Positions 33,416-43,355 of a stretch of 64,000 nt of DNA are shown in pieces. The position numbers were made by a program, and so were the translations under genes. The notes under the pieces were generated by a model that searched no databases, was not told where the DNA came from, and worked only from the letters and a program-made list of their open reading frames with translations. How positions within the stretch are numbered: the first letter of the stretch is position 1; the number at the start of each line of letters is the position of its first letter. The stretch covers positions 124,001 through 188,000 of the forward strand of contig NMRB01001365.1 in NCBI GenBank assembly GCA_002633025.1, written 5' to 3'. The stretch comes from Notospermus geniculatus (lineage: Eukaryota > Nemertea > Pilidiophora > Heteronemertea > Lineidae).

Positions 33416-36400
33416 TCATGACGTTGATGATATCGACGATGACACTGATGTTGGCGTCTGTGGGCGGTGCGGTAAATTATGGTTATGGTTCGCATTTTTT
33501 AATACCGAGTACACATTGTCTACTTTTGCTAAGGTTTCGAAAAATGGTATTAGGTCCATGAGTTCCATGTCCGACATATCATCAAACCATGACGCCACGG
33601 GCACCTGTGGAAAGAAAAGACACCAATAAGTTTTGGGGGAAATTTCAAGAAAATTTGTTGATTTTGATGGACCCAAGTCCAGGATTCTCAATCGCCATAT
33701 TTCAAATCAATAAGAGCAGTCAGCTGCGCGTATTGCCAAAAGATACCAATACACAGGAAAATCCACGTGATTGGTGCTCGATCAAGAATGAATGGGTCTG
33801 CTACATGCATTGAATTGGGCTGTAGTGACACCTATTGGTCAACTCACTGACAGCTCCAATTCACAGAACACACATCAACACAAAATTTGATGTAGGCCAT
33901 CCTCATACATGGGCATTACTGCCACAGTGTTCGGATCAGAATGACCTTGCGAGGTCAAATGAAATTGAAGGTCAACAAAGGTCAAGGTCAACTTACTGCA
34001 TTGTCTGGATGGAAGATGTATGACGCGGGAGAATTATCCACAATCACCACTTTTTGCAAATCTCGACCCAGCCGACTCAAATCCTGGAAACGGGAGGGAT
34101 AAACAATCAGTAACCATGGTTACGAACATCAGCCTAGATCAATGCAGATTTTGAAAATATTTCGGCGCACACCAGCAATTTGATTCAGGTGAAAGTGAAG
34201 GTCGTTTGGGCATGATCTTACCTTTACATAATTGCCCCTGTGAAAGACACATGATTCCCTGAATAGACGTGCTCTGAATACACCCCATTTGTCTAAAAGA
34301 TCTGCGACGGGATCTGCATACTGAAATAGACAACACAAAAAGTTGAAGGAAGCTGGCTGATGGTTTGGGCTCCCAGAGTAGCAATGGAAACATTTGTATT
34401 TGATATTCTGTCAGGGCCGAAGCCACAACATCATTGGTGCTGGTACATGTAAGTACGGAAGAGGCCATCTCAAGCAGGGTCTGTGCCAGAAATGTTTTTG
34501 AGGGTACTAAATTCTTCAAAATCAGCAAAACCCCCCATGAAATTAGAGAAAATGGCCCTTTTCTGTTCCTTTCAGGGTACTAGCATGGTAGCCTTAGTAC
34601 CCTCTGGCGGAAACACTGTCAAGCTACTCATGTTCCTCACTTGGATGGGGTCTTTTACTTGACCTTGTGAAGGCACAAGCTACAAGGTACAAGGCACCAT
34701 GGCTTACTGTCCCATGCGACGGACGCGAAGAGCCGGGAAAGAAATCCCATATGACCCGGGCTGGATTCGAACCCGGGACCTGCCGCATGTTTAGTGGACA
34801 TGATAATAACTTGACCATCAGGGCTCCAATGGAAACATCACCACCTGTCACCCCTGAGATTCAATGGCCGGTCGGATCCACTCTCCATCTTACATGGAGA
34901 TTAGAAGTTCAAGGTCAAGTTGACCGACTCCTGAGAAGATACGATACGCACCTTGGCTAAACTTGCCGTGAATAGCACACATTCATACAACTCGCCCATC
35001 TTCTGTAAGAACTCGTCTACGTAAGGCCGCTTTAATACGTACACCTGAAACAACGACGACAACATTAGATATGCCACGTTAGCTCTGGTTTCCTCCTGCA
35101 TAAATCAAGCTGATGCCGTCTGTGGCACTAATGCCATATTTGGTTCTTAGTTGTTGATTCAATATTCTGTAAAGACAAACTATACCAGCTGATTGTGTCT
35201 CACCCCCCCCCAGTATATGTCATCCTCCCACAACGAACCTGAGTAAAAATGTCAGGATTACCACATCAAACAGACTGATTGCCTTTCTATTGATCTGTAA
35301 CTAGATCAAGATGTCATCAGAACCGTTACAACGACGATGAACCCGGTTGACCTTTTCCACGTTATTTTTCTCCATATCTCACAAACATCCACGGTGCATG
35401 ATCACCGTGGCCAATTAACCGCCGCGACAGCACAATTTACTATTTCTTAACTGGTTTCCATAGTAACGCATCAACCTGTCCTCAGCACCTGTATTGTACC
35501 TGGCGAAGAATATGCCTAGTCTGGTGCAGTATTCTAATTAGATTGTACGCATGCTGGGTTTAACGGGAGACGATTACGTGGATGGTTGTGGCGTACACAA
35601 GCCATGAAGGTGTAGTGCTTCTGTCACTGACTAGCAGCCTGAAGGTCCAGGTTCAACTCCCTGTGTGGGCTTGAGATCTTGGGCAAGTCACTTAACTTCA
35701 TCGTTAAACCTAGTATCACATTGTACTTGGTCATTCAGCCACAACAAATTATATGGTTTAGGAAGCAGTAGAGCTTGTTATTGAACAGCTCTGCCAGATT
35801 TTAACCCTTCCCCTGCCAAGGCTGGCACTTGAAAGTGCCAGCCTGAAGAAGACCCCAGTTGGGGTCGAAAATTTGCAAAATGTCTGGAGGACAACTCCTT
35901 TTATTATATCATTTCCACTGCAAAGGGGAGAAATTTCCCTCAAAATCTTACAGGGATCCTCTCACATAGGTATTCATTGGAAAGTGCTCACTGAGAGCTT
36001 TCCAGTGAATACCTATGTGATGGGTTTCAAGTGCCTTTCAAGCTTTTTTAAAATTCACTTTCATTAAAATTGGCATTTGCAGTGAAAGATTTAAATGAAA
36101 AGCACAGGACTTCATAATTCAGGCGAAAAAAATCAGCCTCATAACCTCATTAGATGGTAATTATTACACAACATTAATTAGATTAAGATTTTATAGATGG
36201 AGTCTTGTTTCTCTCCATTCCTCACCGACTCGTTACTCGAGTTGGCGTCTCATATTTATGGACCACAAAACACCTGTTATCATTGCTATTTACCGTCATT
36301 TTACCATCAAAAACAGCAAGAATTGATAATCATCACTCAGCAATTAGTTGAAACCTCATAAAAACATGTGATTATGATGTACATGTATATAAAACTATGA

Positions 36401-38278
36401 TGTTCTACTAACAGATGTGTCAGGATTGGTCCTGTTGAATTCTCCGACAGTGGGGATTGGAGCTCCTGGATGGAGAATGGTGCTGCAAAACAGCCAATGA
36501 CTTGTCCTTGTGTTACACTCTCCAACTGCGGGGACTGGAGCGCCAGGATGGAGAATGGTCATCATGGCCAATGACTTGACCTTGTGTTACACTCTCCAAC
36601 TGCGGGGACTGGAGCTCCAGGATGGAGAATCGTCATCATGGCCAATGACTTGACCTTGTGTTACACTCTCCAACTGCGGGGACTGGAGCTCCAGGATGGA
36701 GAATGGAAGTCACATTTATTATTGAACAGCCAATGAACCCAGCTCACCACCTGTCCTTCATTGTTATAGTACGGTCGGCCTACAGCGGCGAACTGAGCAG
36801 GACAGTCAGTTCAATGAACTAGGACAGAGCTATTTGAACGGTCTGCACTGTCAATAAGTCAACATAGAAAAGCCTCCCTTAAAAGTACACCTATGACAGC
36901 AGTAAACCTCTATATAAGGACACCAAAGTTCAGTCCCTTGGTCCCAAATTGGCAGTTTCTACTCATTTTAACATCTCAAACCAGGACACCTCTCAATTAT
37001 GGACACCACATGTCAATCCTAAAGATGTCCTTTACAGAGAGGTTCCACTGTTTTTCTCCCCTGAAGGCAGGGCGGTTTTCAGAGTCGGAGTCAGAATCAT
37101 GACTTCACCACCACTGAAACTGAACGGTGAATTCAATGAACACAAATTTGCCCGTGTTGTGACGTCATGAATATCTTCTACATACCTGGTGTATTGTTCC
37201 GTCTATTTCAACAGGGACTATAAAATCTGCGTTGCTAACAGGCTGCAAGAAAAAAATAAGACAGAGATTAAAACCATTATCACATCATCTTGTCTGCTTC
37301 CTGGCATTTTATCCTCATGTAGCCAACTGCAGGGTTTCCGCCAGGACTTTTTTCCAGGGTACGACCTGTAAGGGGGGAGAAAAAAAAAATTCAAAAATTT
37401 TTGTTGAAAAAAATTTTTTTCAAAAAAAATTTTTTTTGTTAATAGTATGGCCTCCAGAGTCATTTTTTACACAGTCTCCAAAATGGAAAATTAGTCTTCC
37501 TTCTGCATGAAAGTTGCATTTGAAATGTAACAAATTTAAGAAAAACATTATTGAAGTGTTTTTTACAGGGTACTATATCGTACCCTCAGATTTCTTTAGG
37601 GTACTATATTTGTACCCAAAGTACCCTCTGGCGGGGACCCTGAACTGTGCGAATGAGCATCAAGGGTTGCCAGAAACTTTTGATTTATTTCTAGTTGAAA
37701 ACAAACGAAAACTTAGCCAAGATGGGAACAACACAGCTGAAACAGGGTCAGAAAAGGCCTGTAGTTTGGGCTTTGGAATAGGCCTGTGGATGTCTTAGTG
37801 AAGGGGCTTCAACGGTCCTTACCTTGAAAGAACTATGTACCAATGTTTCATCTAGGTCTATTACCATACATTTTTTATTGATGTCCTGATGCCGCAAGGT
37901 CTGTAAGAGGTATTTTTGTGTTGGCTGAAAAAGAAAACATCGGGTTAGAAACAATCCGTGCGAAAAATTGACCAATAGGAGTCACTTTTACTCTTGTCCA
38001 ATCAAAAGACGAGAATTATTATTGTGCGAGAGGCAGCTTTTTGACGAGTATACACTTACCTTTGGGTGTCCATTTTCGTCTGTTGGGACTGGTGTACTCT
38101 GGTGGGTGTTGCTGTTTGAACCAAGACAACATAAGAAAGAACTAAAAATTCCACGATTTTTCGGTTTCTTTAAGGAGGAACCTGCAACGATAGAAATCGG
38201 ATCGATTTTAGTCGTTTTAACTTCGGAAATGAATATACTTGGACAGCCCAGGTCAGTCCCAGGCACTCCGACAGTCAC
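33416..38278 (-). CDS. CTDSPL: CTD small phosphatase-like protein (SCP family, 7 exons, 281 aa)
   Basis: Exons in transcript order: 38278-38060, 37924-37823, 37242-37186, 35044-34952, 34320-34222, 34083-33997, 33604-33416 (stop TGA). All are GT..AG with exact phase, giving 281 residues. The N-terminus carries the basic/cysteine patch [14 protein letters not shown] typical of SCPs. The HAD-type catalytic motif [12 protein letters not shown] has D96 and D98. Conserved blocks follow: ISNAD-type ([18 protein letters not shown]), [39 protein letters not shown] and [19 protein letters not shown]. SCPs remove phosphate from Ser5 of the RNA polymerase II tail and from REST and SMADs. Family members in vertebrates are about 260-276 aa. 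A Ser/Thr/Pro/His-rich tail after VYSVLKNAN is extra here. The assignment to CTDSPL rather than CTDSP1/2 is not decided, because an invertebrate may have a single pro-orthologue. Confidence 0.95.
33709..33862. repeat. dispersed repeat R, uninterrupted copy in CTDSPL intron 6
   Basis: This segment (GAGCAGTCAGCTGCGCGTAT ... TGCTACATGCATTGAATTGG ... CAACTCACTGACAGCTCC) is repeated at 55985-56417, where the second copy is split by a 262-bp insertion. The sequence GATTGGTGCTCGATC at 33770 is the unoccupied version of that insertion site. It lies in the intron between CTDSPL exons 6 and 7. Confidence 0.85.
34410..34832 (-). mobile_element. tRNA-derived SINE (type B) in CTDSPL intron 4, interrupted
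   Basis: GGATTCGAACCCGGGACCTG is a reversed tRNA T-arm/B-box region. The upstream part GGAAGAGGCCATCTCAAG ... CTACTCATGTTCCTCAC matches the copy at 52748-52999. In this copy a 143-bp element (34476-34618) is inserted between AAG and CTACTC. SINE lies on the minus strand, like its host gene. Confidence 0.8.
34476..34618. mobile_element. 143-bp CAG..CTG element with TCAAG target duplication
   Basis: Begins CAGGGTCTGTGCCAG and ends CTCTGGCGGAAACACTG, inverted. Exact direct repeats TCAAG flank it (34471-34475 and 34619-34623). The copy of the host SINE at 52748-52999 reads straight through (CCATCTCAAGCTACTCATG), proving this is an insertion. Its internal sequence is close to 52223-52372. Confidence 0.95.
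35598..35720 (+). mobile_element. SINE with a CORE/MIR-like module in CTDSPL intron 3
   Basis: A tRNA-like head (GAAGGTGTAGTGCTTCTGTC..., then GGTCCAGGTTCAACTCCC) is followed by TTGGGCAAGTCACTTAAC. That last word is essentially the one found in the conserved part of vertebrate MIR and other CORE-type SINEs. The copy is short and lacks a clear 3' tail. Confidence 0.65.
35820..35872 (+). other. double hairpin with hammerhead-like core
   Basis: A perfect hairpin GGCTGGCACT..AGTGCCAGCC is followed directly by CTGAAGA, a second hairpin GACCCC-AGTT-GGGGTC and then GAAAA. The order stem, CTGANGA, stem, GAAA is that of a hammerhead ribozyme, but the core reads CTGAAGA and not CTGATGA, and no third stem pairs across. 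Hammerhead remnants are known at ends of Penelope-like elements. This is probably such a degraded terminus, in CTDSPL intron 3. Confidence 0.4.
35962..36022. mobile_element. short hairpin, copy 2
   Basis: TCACATAGGTATTCATTGGA pairs with TCCAGTGAATACCTATGTGA, and the loop GAGAGCTT region is like copy 1 at 29033-29095. Downstream similarity continues (AAGTGCCTTTCAAGCTTTTT). Located in CTDSPL intron 3. Confidence 0.75.
36426..36706. repeat. 74-bp minisatellite, about 3.8 copies, CTDSPL intron 3
   Basis: Units starting GACTTGACCTTGTGTTACAC begin at 36499, 36573 and 36647 and include CTGGAGCTCCAGGATGGAGA. A diverged partial unit precedes them from 36426. Lies between CTDSPL exons 3 and 4. Confidence 0.9.
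36905..37051. mobile_element. AAGGACACC inverted-repeat element in CTDSPL intron 3
   Basis: Words ACCTCT..TAAGGACACC at the left and GTCCTTTACAGAGAGGT..CCACTG at the right are inverted, with a second CCTCTCAATTATGGACACC inside. Same family as the fragment at 17336-17404. Confidence 0.6.
37330..37642. mobile_element. 313-bp CAGGGTTTCCGCC element with AACTG target duplication, CTDSPL intron 2
   Basis: Starts CAGGGTTTCCGCCAGGA and ends CCTCTGGCGGGGACCCTG (inverted). Exact 5-base repeats AACTG lie at 37325-37329 and 37643-37647. The interior has an A/T-run block followed by ATGGCCTCCAGAGTCATTTT, shared with 53005-53267. Confidence 0.93.
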
Positions 38279-39429
38279 CTAATTACGTGCTGATAACATC
38301 TTCAAATACTTTCCTATTGTGGTCGGTGGGAGCATCAACAATTGGCGGAACAGCTTTACTGTACACAACAGTATACTTGGTAGTACAAGATACAGCTGTT
38401 CTATCAAATGATCATGTTCCCACTGATGAAGAGTGGAGATACCACCTTTTACAACTGGAGGGGAGGTTAGTATTATGGCAACAGCAACTGGTCCATTTAC
38501 CGGTAGTCAAAACCCCCCTGCATTCGGCTTCACCAATGACATGAATGAACACAAATTAAAATTGGGACATAAGTTAACTCTGTATCTGGCAAACAACCTC
38601 AGAACAGGTATGGGTACACTGAACCAAAAGCTGTAACATTCGAACACAGAAGAAGGACAAACAAAGACATCAAACACGTCAACTGCTTGGAAAGAAGTCC
38701 ACCAAGATCAAAGGATGAAACGTTATATAAAATATACTGACTTCCAAACGAAAACAACGAATCACACTCAGCCAATCGTATCCTCCACATCAGAGACATA
38801 TCGTCAGTTCTCCGCAAAACGTCACAAGTTGATGAATACCTGTGTCAGGAACAAGACGAATCCTAAACACAAACTGATTGAGTTTATCTCAAAATGGCCT
38901 CTAAACCAGATTGGACAACATAACAATCTGTGTCAATCTAAGTCATGTATACCGATCGTTCTAGGTCACAGACTGCGGGTCAAGCGTTGTATTCTTAAGG
39001 CGTAATAACGAAGAATTTTGTTCTGGTCACGGGACAATGGAATGAGAAATATGACATTTAAAATGCCACAGGCCCGAATCACTACATCGTGACCTCTGAA
39101 CTGGCCCGCAGGCCTAAATCAATATATTGTGACCTTTAAAACTGCCTCAAGGTCAACAACCAAGGCCAGAAGTGACTCTGACATTTGTTCAAATTTTGAA
39201 TTAACAGCCCAGGTACACAAGACGAACTTTAGATCGGAACTAGGCCTAGTATATGTGACCTGCTCTGCCGAAAGCAGACTTATGTCACTCTTACCTTGGC
39301 AGGTTGAGACCAAATGTTTGTCAGTTTCAGTATATTGTCTGTCTATTATGAAATCTGAAAGAATCTATTTCTTCCATTCTCTCCTGGTGTCATCTCGGTT
39401 CATTGAGGCTCACCTTCTGAGCAACATGT

Positions 39430-39565
39430 CGTCAACCGAGAATTAACTGGGTGTAACTGCATTTTTAGCTTGACCCAAACTGCCTGTGCTTTTAGTCCCT
39501 TATAAGCACAGGAAATGAGGGTCAAGTTAAAAATGCATTTAGACCCAGTTAATTCTCGGTTGACG
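39430..39565. mobile_element. foldback element CGTCAACCGAGAATTAACTG
   Basis: Left arm CGTCAACCGAGAATTAACTG and right arm CAGTTAATTCTCGGTTGACG are exact complements. Inner arms TGCATTTTTAGCTTGACCC and GGGTCAAGTTAAAAATGCA also pair, around a small TGCTTTTAGTCCCTTATAAGCA-type loop stem. 136 bases in all. Confidence 0.92.
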
Positions 39566-39960
39566 ATGTGTCTCTTTTTGCGAGAGCGGGTCAAATATAG
39601 GCCTAGTACTCTGCGGCTGAGTTGCCCACACAAACTCAAGCTACGCAGGAAAACCCCCACGTGGAGCAAGCCCCAGGCACCGATTCCCTGCCAACCTGAG
39701 CGGTGGAAAAGTGACCACTCCACATCATTCATTCTTCATCCCGTGGCTCATATTAACCAAAAGCCTCTTTGTCATCTTCAGCTAATCACGATAAATTACC
39801 CCCATATATTCGTGTTTCTGATCTTGGCGTAATCTCTGATCATTCTTTTCCTGGCAAAGACCAAGCGATTAATGTCCGAGCCTTACCCGTGGTCAAGATT
39901 GTAAAGCTGGTTTGACAAGTGACCCCAGCATGAGGTCACAACCGCCATTTTGGTTTCCCT

Positions 39961-40073
39961 AGGTATCCGCCGCGGATTATTGACGACTACGTACGACAAC
40001 AAGAAGATCAGTGCATAACACATGCATGGAGTTACTGTCGCACGTAGTCGTCAGTAACCCGTGGCGGATACCT
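39961..40073. mobile_element. foldback element AGGTATCCGCC
   Basis: AGGTATCCGCCGCGG..ATTGACGACTACGT and ACGTAGTCGTCAGTAACCCGTGGCGGATACCT are inverted with few mismatches and a spacer of about 45 bases. Non-coding. Confidence 0.85.
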
Positions 40074-40163
40074 CCTACGACTTTTGCAGAGACCAACACA
40101 AACACCTGCCCATAGTTTTCTATGGTTCAGTTGCCCATAGACAGCATGGTTCAGTTGCCCATA

Positions 40164-40319
40164 CAGGTGCGGATTCAGACGGGGCGCACCGGCCGCTTGC
40201 CTCCCCTTTTAGCTAACAAATCTGTAAAATCGACCGTGAAATTCTGGAATTTGGTGCAAATTTCAATGTTCCTAGTTCACAGGACACCCTCTTTTCCCAA
40301 ATCGTGGATCCGCCCCTAA
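40164..40319. mobile_element. 156-bp GGATCCGCC-end element with CCATA target duplication
   Basis: Starts CAGGTGCGGATTCAGACGG and ends GTGGATCCGCCCCTAA, degraded inverted termini like those at 12082-12347. Exact 5-base repeats CCATA flank it (40159-40163 and 40320-40324). It interrupts a piece of the GCCCATAGTTTTCTATGG repeat. Confidence 0.75.
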
Positions 40320-42659
40320 CCATAGAGCCAACTCATACAGGGAGGAGTGCTGTTATGCAAGACTGAGGAGCAGGACATTTTCAAGAAAGTAAAGGGAATT
40401 ATCCAGTGTTTTTTGTACAAGTGACAGTGTGAAGATCAACCAGGGAAATTTTGACCGAAATGTTTCGAAAATGGTCAGGAAGGGATCTCCCCTTCTACAA
40501 TACAACTCAAGGAAACAGTGACACAGGAGCCCTATTCACAGGTTCTGATCTGAATTTCCCTCCAAGTCGGACCCCCTCAGAAAAGGGAGCAACATTTGGA
40601 TTTTATCCTCCCGAAGATGATGAACAATGACGGTGACGATGAACATACGTTGACGTGCGTGTGCGATCCTCTGCGCGTTGATAAACACGTTAGTGTTACA
40701 CCGATTACAGTTATTTTTCACCCAAGGATCCGACGGATTGACAGCATCTGAAAGCAAAACGGGACTGGACTGTAAAACTTCTCAAATACCAATCAAAATC
40801 AAAACTATTTCATCAGCTTTTGGCCCAGTTTATAGATCATGACGATTTGTTTATAAGATTATCAGTGGCTACTTGAACTCCTGTCTTAAAATAGAAAGTG
40901 CAAGTGACGTTGTGTCTTTGACCACAAAAAAATCAATGTTTGTTGGACATTTTGGCAGGGACCGCCCATTCGAGTGTTGTTTTTGATCTTCAGAAGGGGG
41001 ATCCCTAGAGGCAAGCCCCTTTTCTATTTTTAGAACCAACAGTTTGCCAATTTCCACCACGGTTGTCACGGTATATTTAGGATGAGTAGGCCCAAATGAA
41101 CAGCCACAATGTCTCCAGAACAAGGAGGAAAATGTAGAAGACGCCATTTTTTCACGAACGGTTTTCTTTCGTAACATCCTCCTGCAGGTCTACAGAACAT
41201 GAGACTGTGGCTCCAAACAGGTTTGCCATATGATGTCATGCTCGGGGGCTAACAAAGAAGTTACCACATGGTAAGAGAGCATGACAACTGCAGTTTTGGA
41301 ATGGTTACTTTCCAAACATTCTCTAAGAAGTGAGGATGCAGACAAGACTTACAAATGAGGCTGGATAAATACGGCGACTTTTTGGGCACATTTTTGGGCA
41401 CCTTTTTGTAGACTTTTTGATCCGGAACCAACATGGAGTAGTTTAGGGAAAACATTGTTGCGCGTGACGTAGCCGAACTTGGAGACAGCAGGATCTGCTT
41501 GGTTTAGTTTATGATTTAGCAGGCACCAAACAACATGAAGCTCCAAATCTCTCACCAATCCTAAGAACAATCACATGTGAATGTGAAATCAGCAAGCATA
41601 CGCAGAACAAAAATCTGCAACTAGCCGTATCTCCTCTCCAGCTAAGATCATAACGTCTTCCCTGAATCCAAGTCGTCCCTGAATTTGCCTGAATGTTGTG
41701 CGATTGTGGTTGCTTTGACCACAACTCCTTTCAGAAACAGCAGAGTTTAGTTCAGTTCAGCCACATATTCAGGAGAACTGGATGGGTCCTGTGGGTTGAA
41801 CATGCCTGTCCTTTGACTACTGTTGTGACGTTTACGGTTGGAACGTGAAAATGGTCCTAATTTCATGACATAGAGAGAATCCCAGTTTGAGAACATCAGT
41901 CAACTCAAGTATGTCTCCAAGCAGCTGAGGCAGGGACAGAACACACTTGGACAGTACAGTGAGTGTCAGTGATTGGGATGAAGTGTTCATGAAGCACAAA
42001 AGTCAAAAGAATGGACGGAAAGTGACAATGGTGAAGTCCTAGTTTCACAGAATAAGAGATCCTAACAGAACATCACATCATTTCAAGCATAGGAAGGCAA
42101 CACAAGGAAAGACAGCACTGAGACGAGGACCACCTGATGGGATGTCTCCAGACCAAAATGAGTTCAAACTTCAGCATTACCCGGGCAAAAGTTTACCAGG
42201 TATTGTAAATGATCATGCTGATAACACTCTGATTGGTTCTTGTTGACCCAGCTTTGTGCAATATATCATAACGGCCTAGATTTGGTGAACTAAGTACAGA
42301 GAACAGGATCAAGATGAGCCTAATTTTGGTTTCAAATATGCATACCGGTATTAGGAAGTAGATCAAAGAGCAGGGGACGGACCTACTGGTACTGGAAGTG
42401 CTGATATGTCCAGAACTGTTTTGTATCAAGAGTAACAAGAGTCGAATCGGACCGAACTTGGTGTCATAGGTCATCTGACCCAGGGGTATATATGTACAAA
42501 GTTTCAGGTCCACAGCCCCAGCGGTTATGAAACGTGCCCTGCTAACGGACGACGACGATGGATTCAGCACCACAACAAAAGCTCACCCCAGATGAACTAA
42601 AAATGCAAACTCAGGGCATTGTAGCTACTCATCGCACAATACCGGCAATATTTACGGTA

Positions 42660-43157
42660 TACCGTATACGCAAATATTTTCGCGAATAAAAATTACCGCG
42701 AAAATCGCGAATTGGTCAATACCACCGCGAATTCTATTACACGCGAACCATTTTCCAATCACCGACGATCCCATACATGCATAATACATCGTGGAAGACT
42801 GGTTCCCATCTTTGCCGCTGCAGTTCCTCTGGCACTCCTGTTCCGCTAGCGGAGCGCCAGCAGTGTGGAGCGGCAACGACGGGAACCAGTCTAACTTTGT
42901 GGTTTGCACGTGACACTGATCTGTCAATCACTCAGCTATCATGGCGCCCCGCCAGCAGTGAGGTTGATTATGACGGCGCGGATTTGTTTCTTTTCGGTGG
43001 ATTTCGTACCATAACTGTCACACTCGCCATTGAAAATGCAGTGTTTTTGAAATCTTACATCAGCGACCCCAACCGCGAATATTTATCCACGCGAAAAGGT
43101 ACTTTCGGACCCCAACCGCTAAATATTTTAGCCGTGAAAATATTTGCGTATACGGTA
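42660..43157. mobile_element. 498-bp MITE with TACCGTATACGCAAATATTT ends
   Basis: The left end TACCGTATACGCAAATATTT and right end AAATATTTGCGTATACGGTA are perfect 20-base complements, followed inward by CGCG-rich diverged repeats (ACCGCGAAAATCGCG; CCACGCGAAAAGG). An inner inverted pair ACTGGTTCCC / GGGAACCAGT lies near 42800 and 42880. No transposase frame. Confidence 0.9.
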
Positions 43158-43197
43158 TGTAGGAGCGGAGGAAACTGGAGCTTTGGAGAAAACCCAC

Positions 43198-43266
43198 GTT
43201 GTCAAAGAGAGATCCCTATCACTGTCAAAGAGAGATCCCTATCACTGTCAAAGAGAGATCCCTATC
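43198..43266. repeat. 23-bp tandem repeat, 3 copies
   Basis: GTCAAAGAGAGATCCCTATC ACT repeats three times in a row, starting near 43199. It directly precedes a reversed SINE head (43285-43355). Confidence 0.8.
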
Positions 43267-43284
43267 GCTGTGACATAAAACTGT

Positions 43285-43355
43285 TTGCAGGACCGAGGGT
43301 CAAACCCACTACCTGACTGGAGCCAGGTGCAGAGGTTGTCACAACACCACACCAA
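43285..43355 (-). mobile_element. reversed tRNA-derived SINE head
   Basis: On the minus strand: GTGGTGTTGTGACAACCTCT ... GGTAGTGGGTTTGACCCTCG, with a recognisable B-box region and a weak A box. Diverged member of the family at 24345. Confidence 0.55.

Noticed and set aside
34740-34800. tRNA gene on the minus strand (GGATTCGAACCCGGG)
   Set aside because: Only the T-arm/B-box side is tRNA-like; no acceptor stem pairs, and the same segment recurs at 52748-52999 as part of a SINE.
33416-38278. miR-26 in a CTDSP-family intron, as in vertebrates
   Set aside because: I looked for the TTCAAGTAAT seed region on both strands of the introns and did not see it in a hairpin context.
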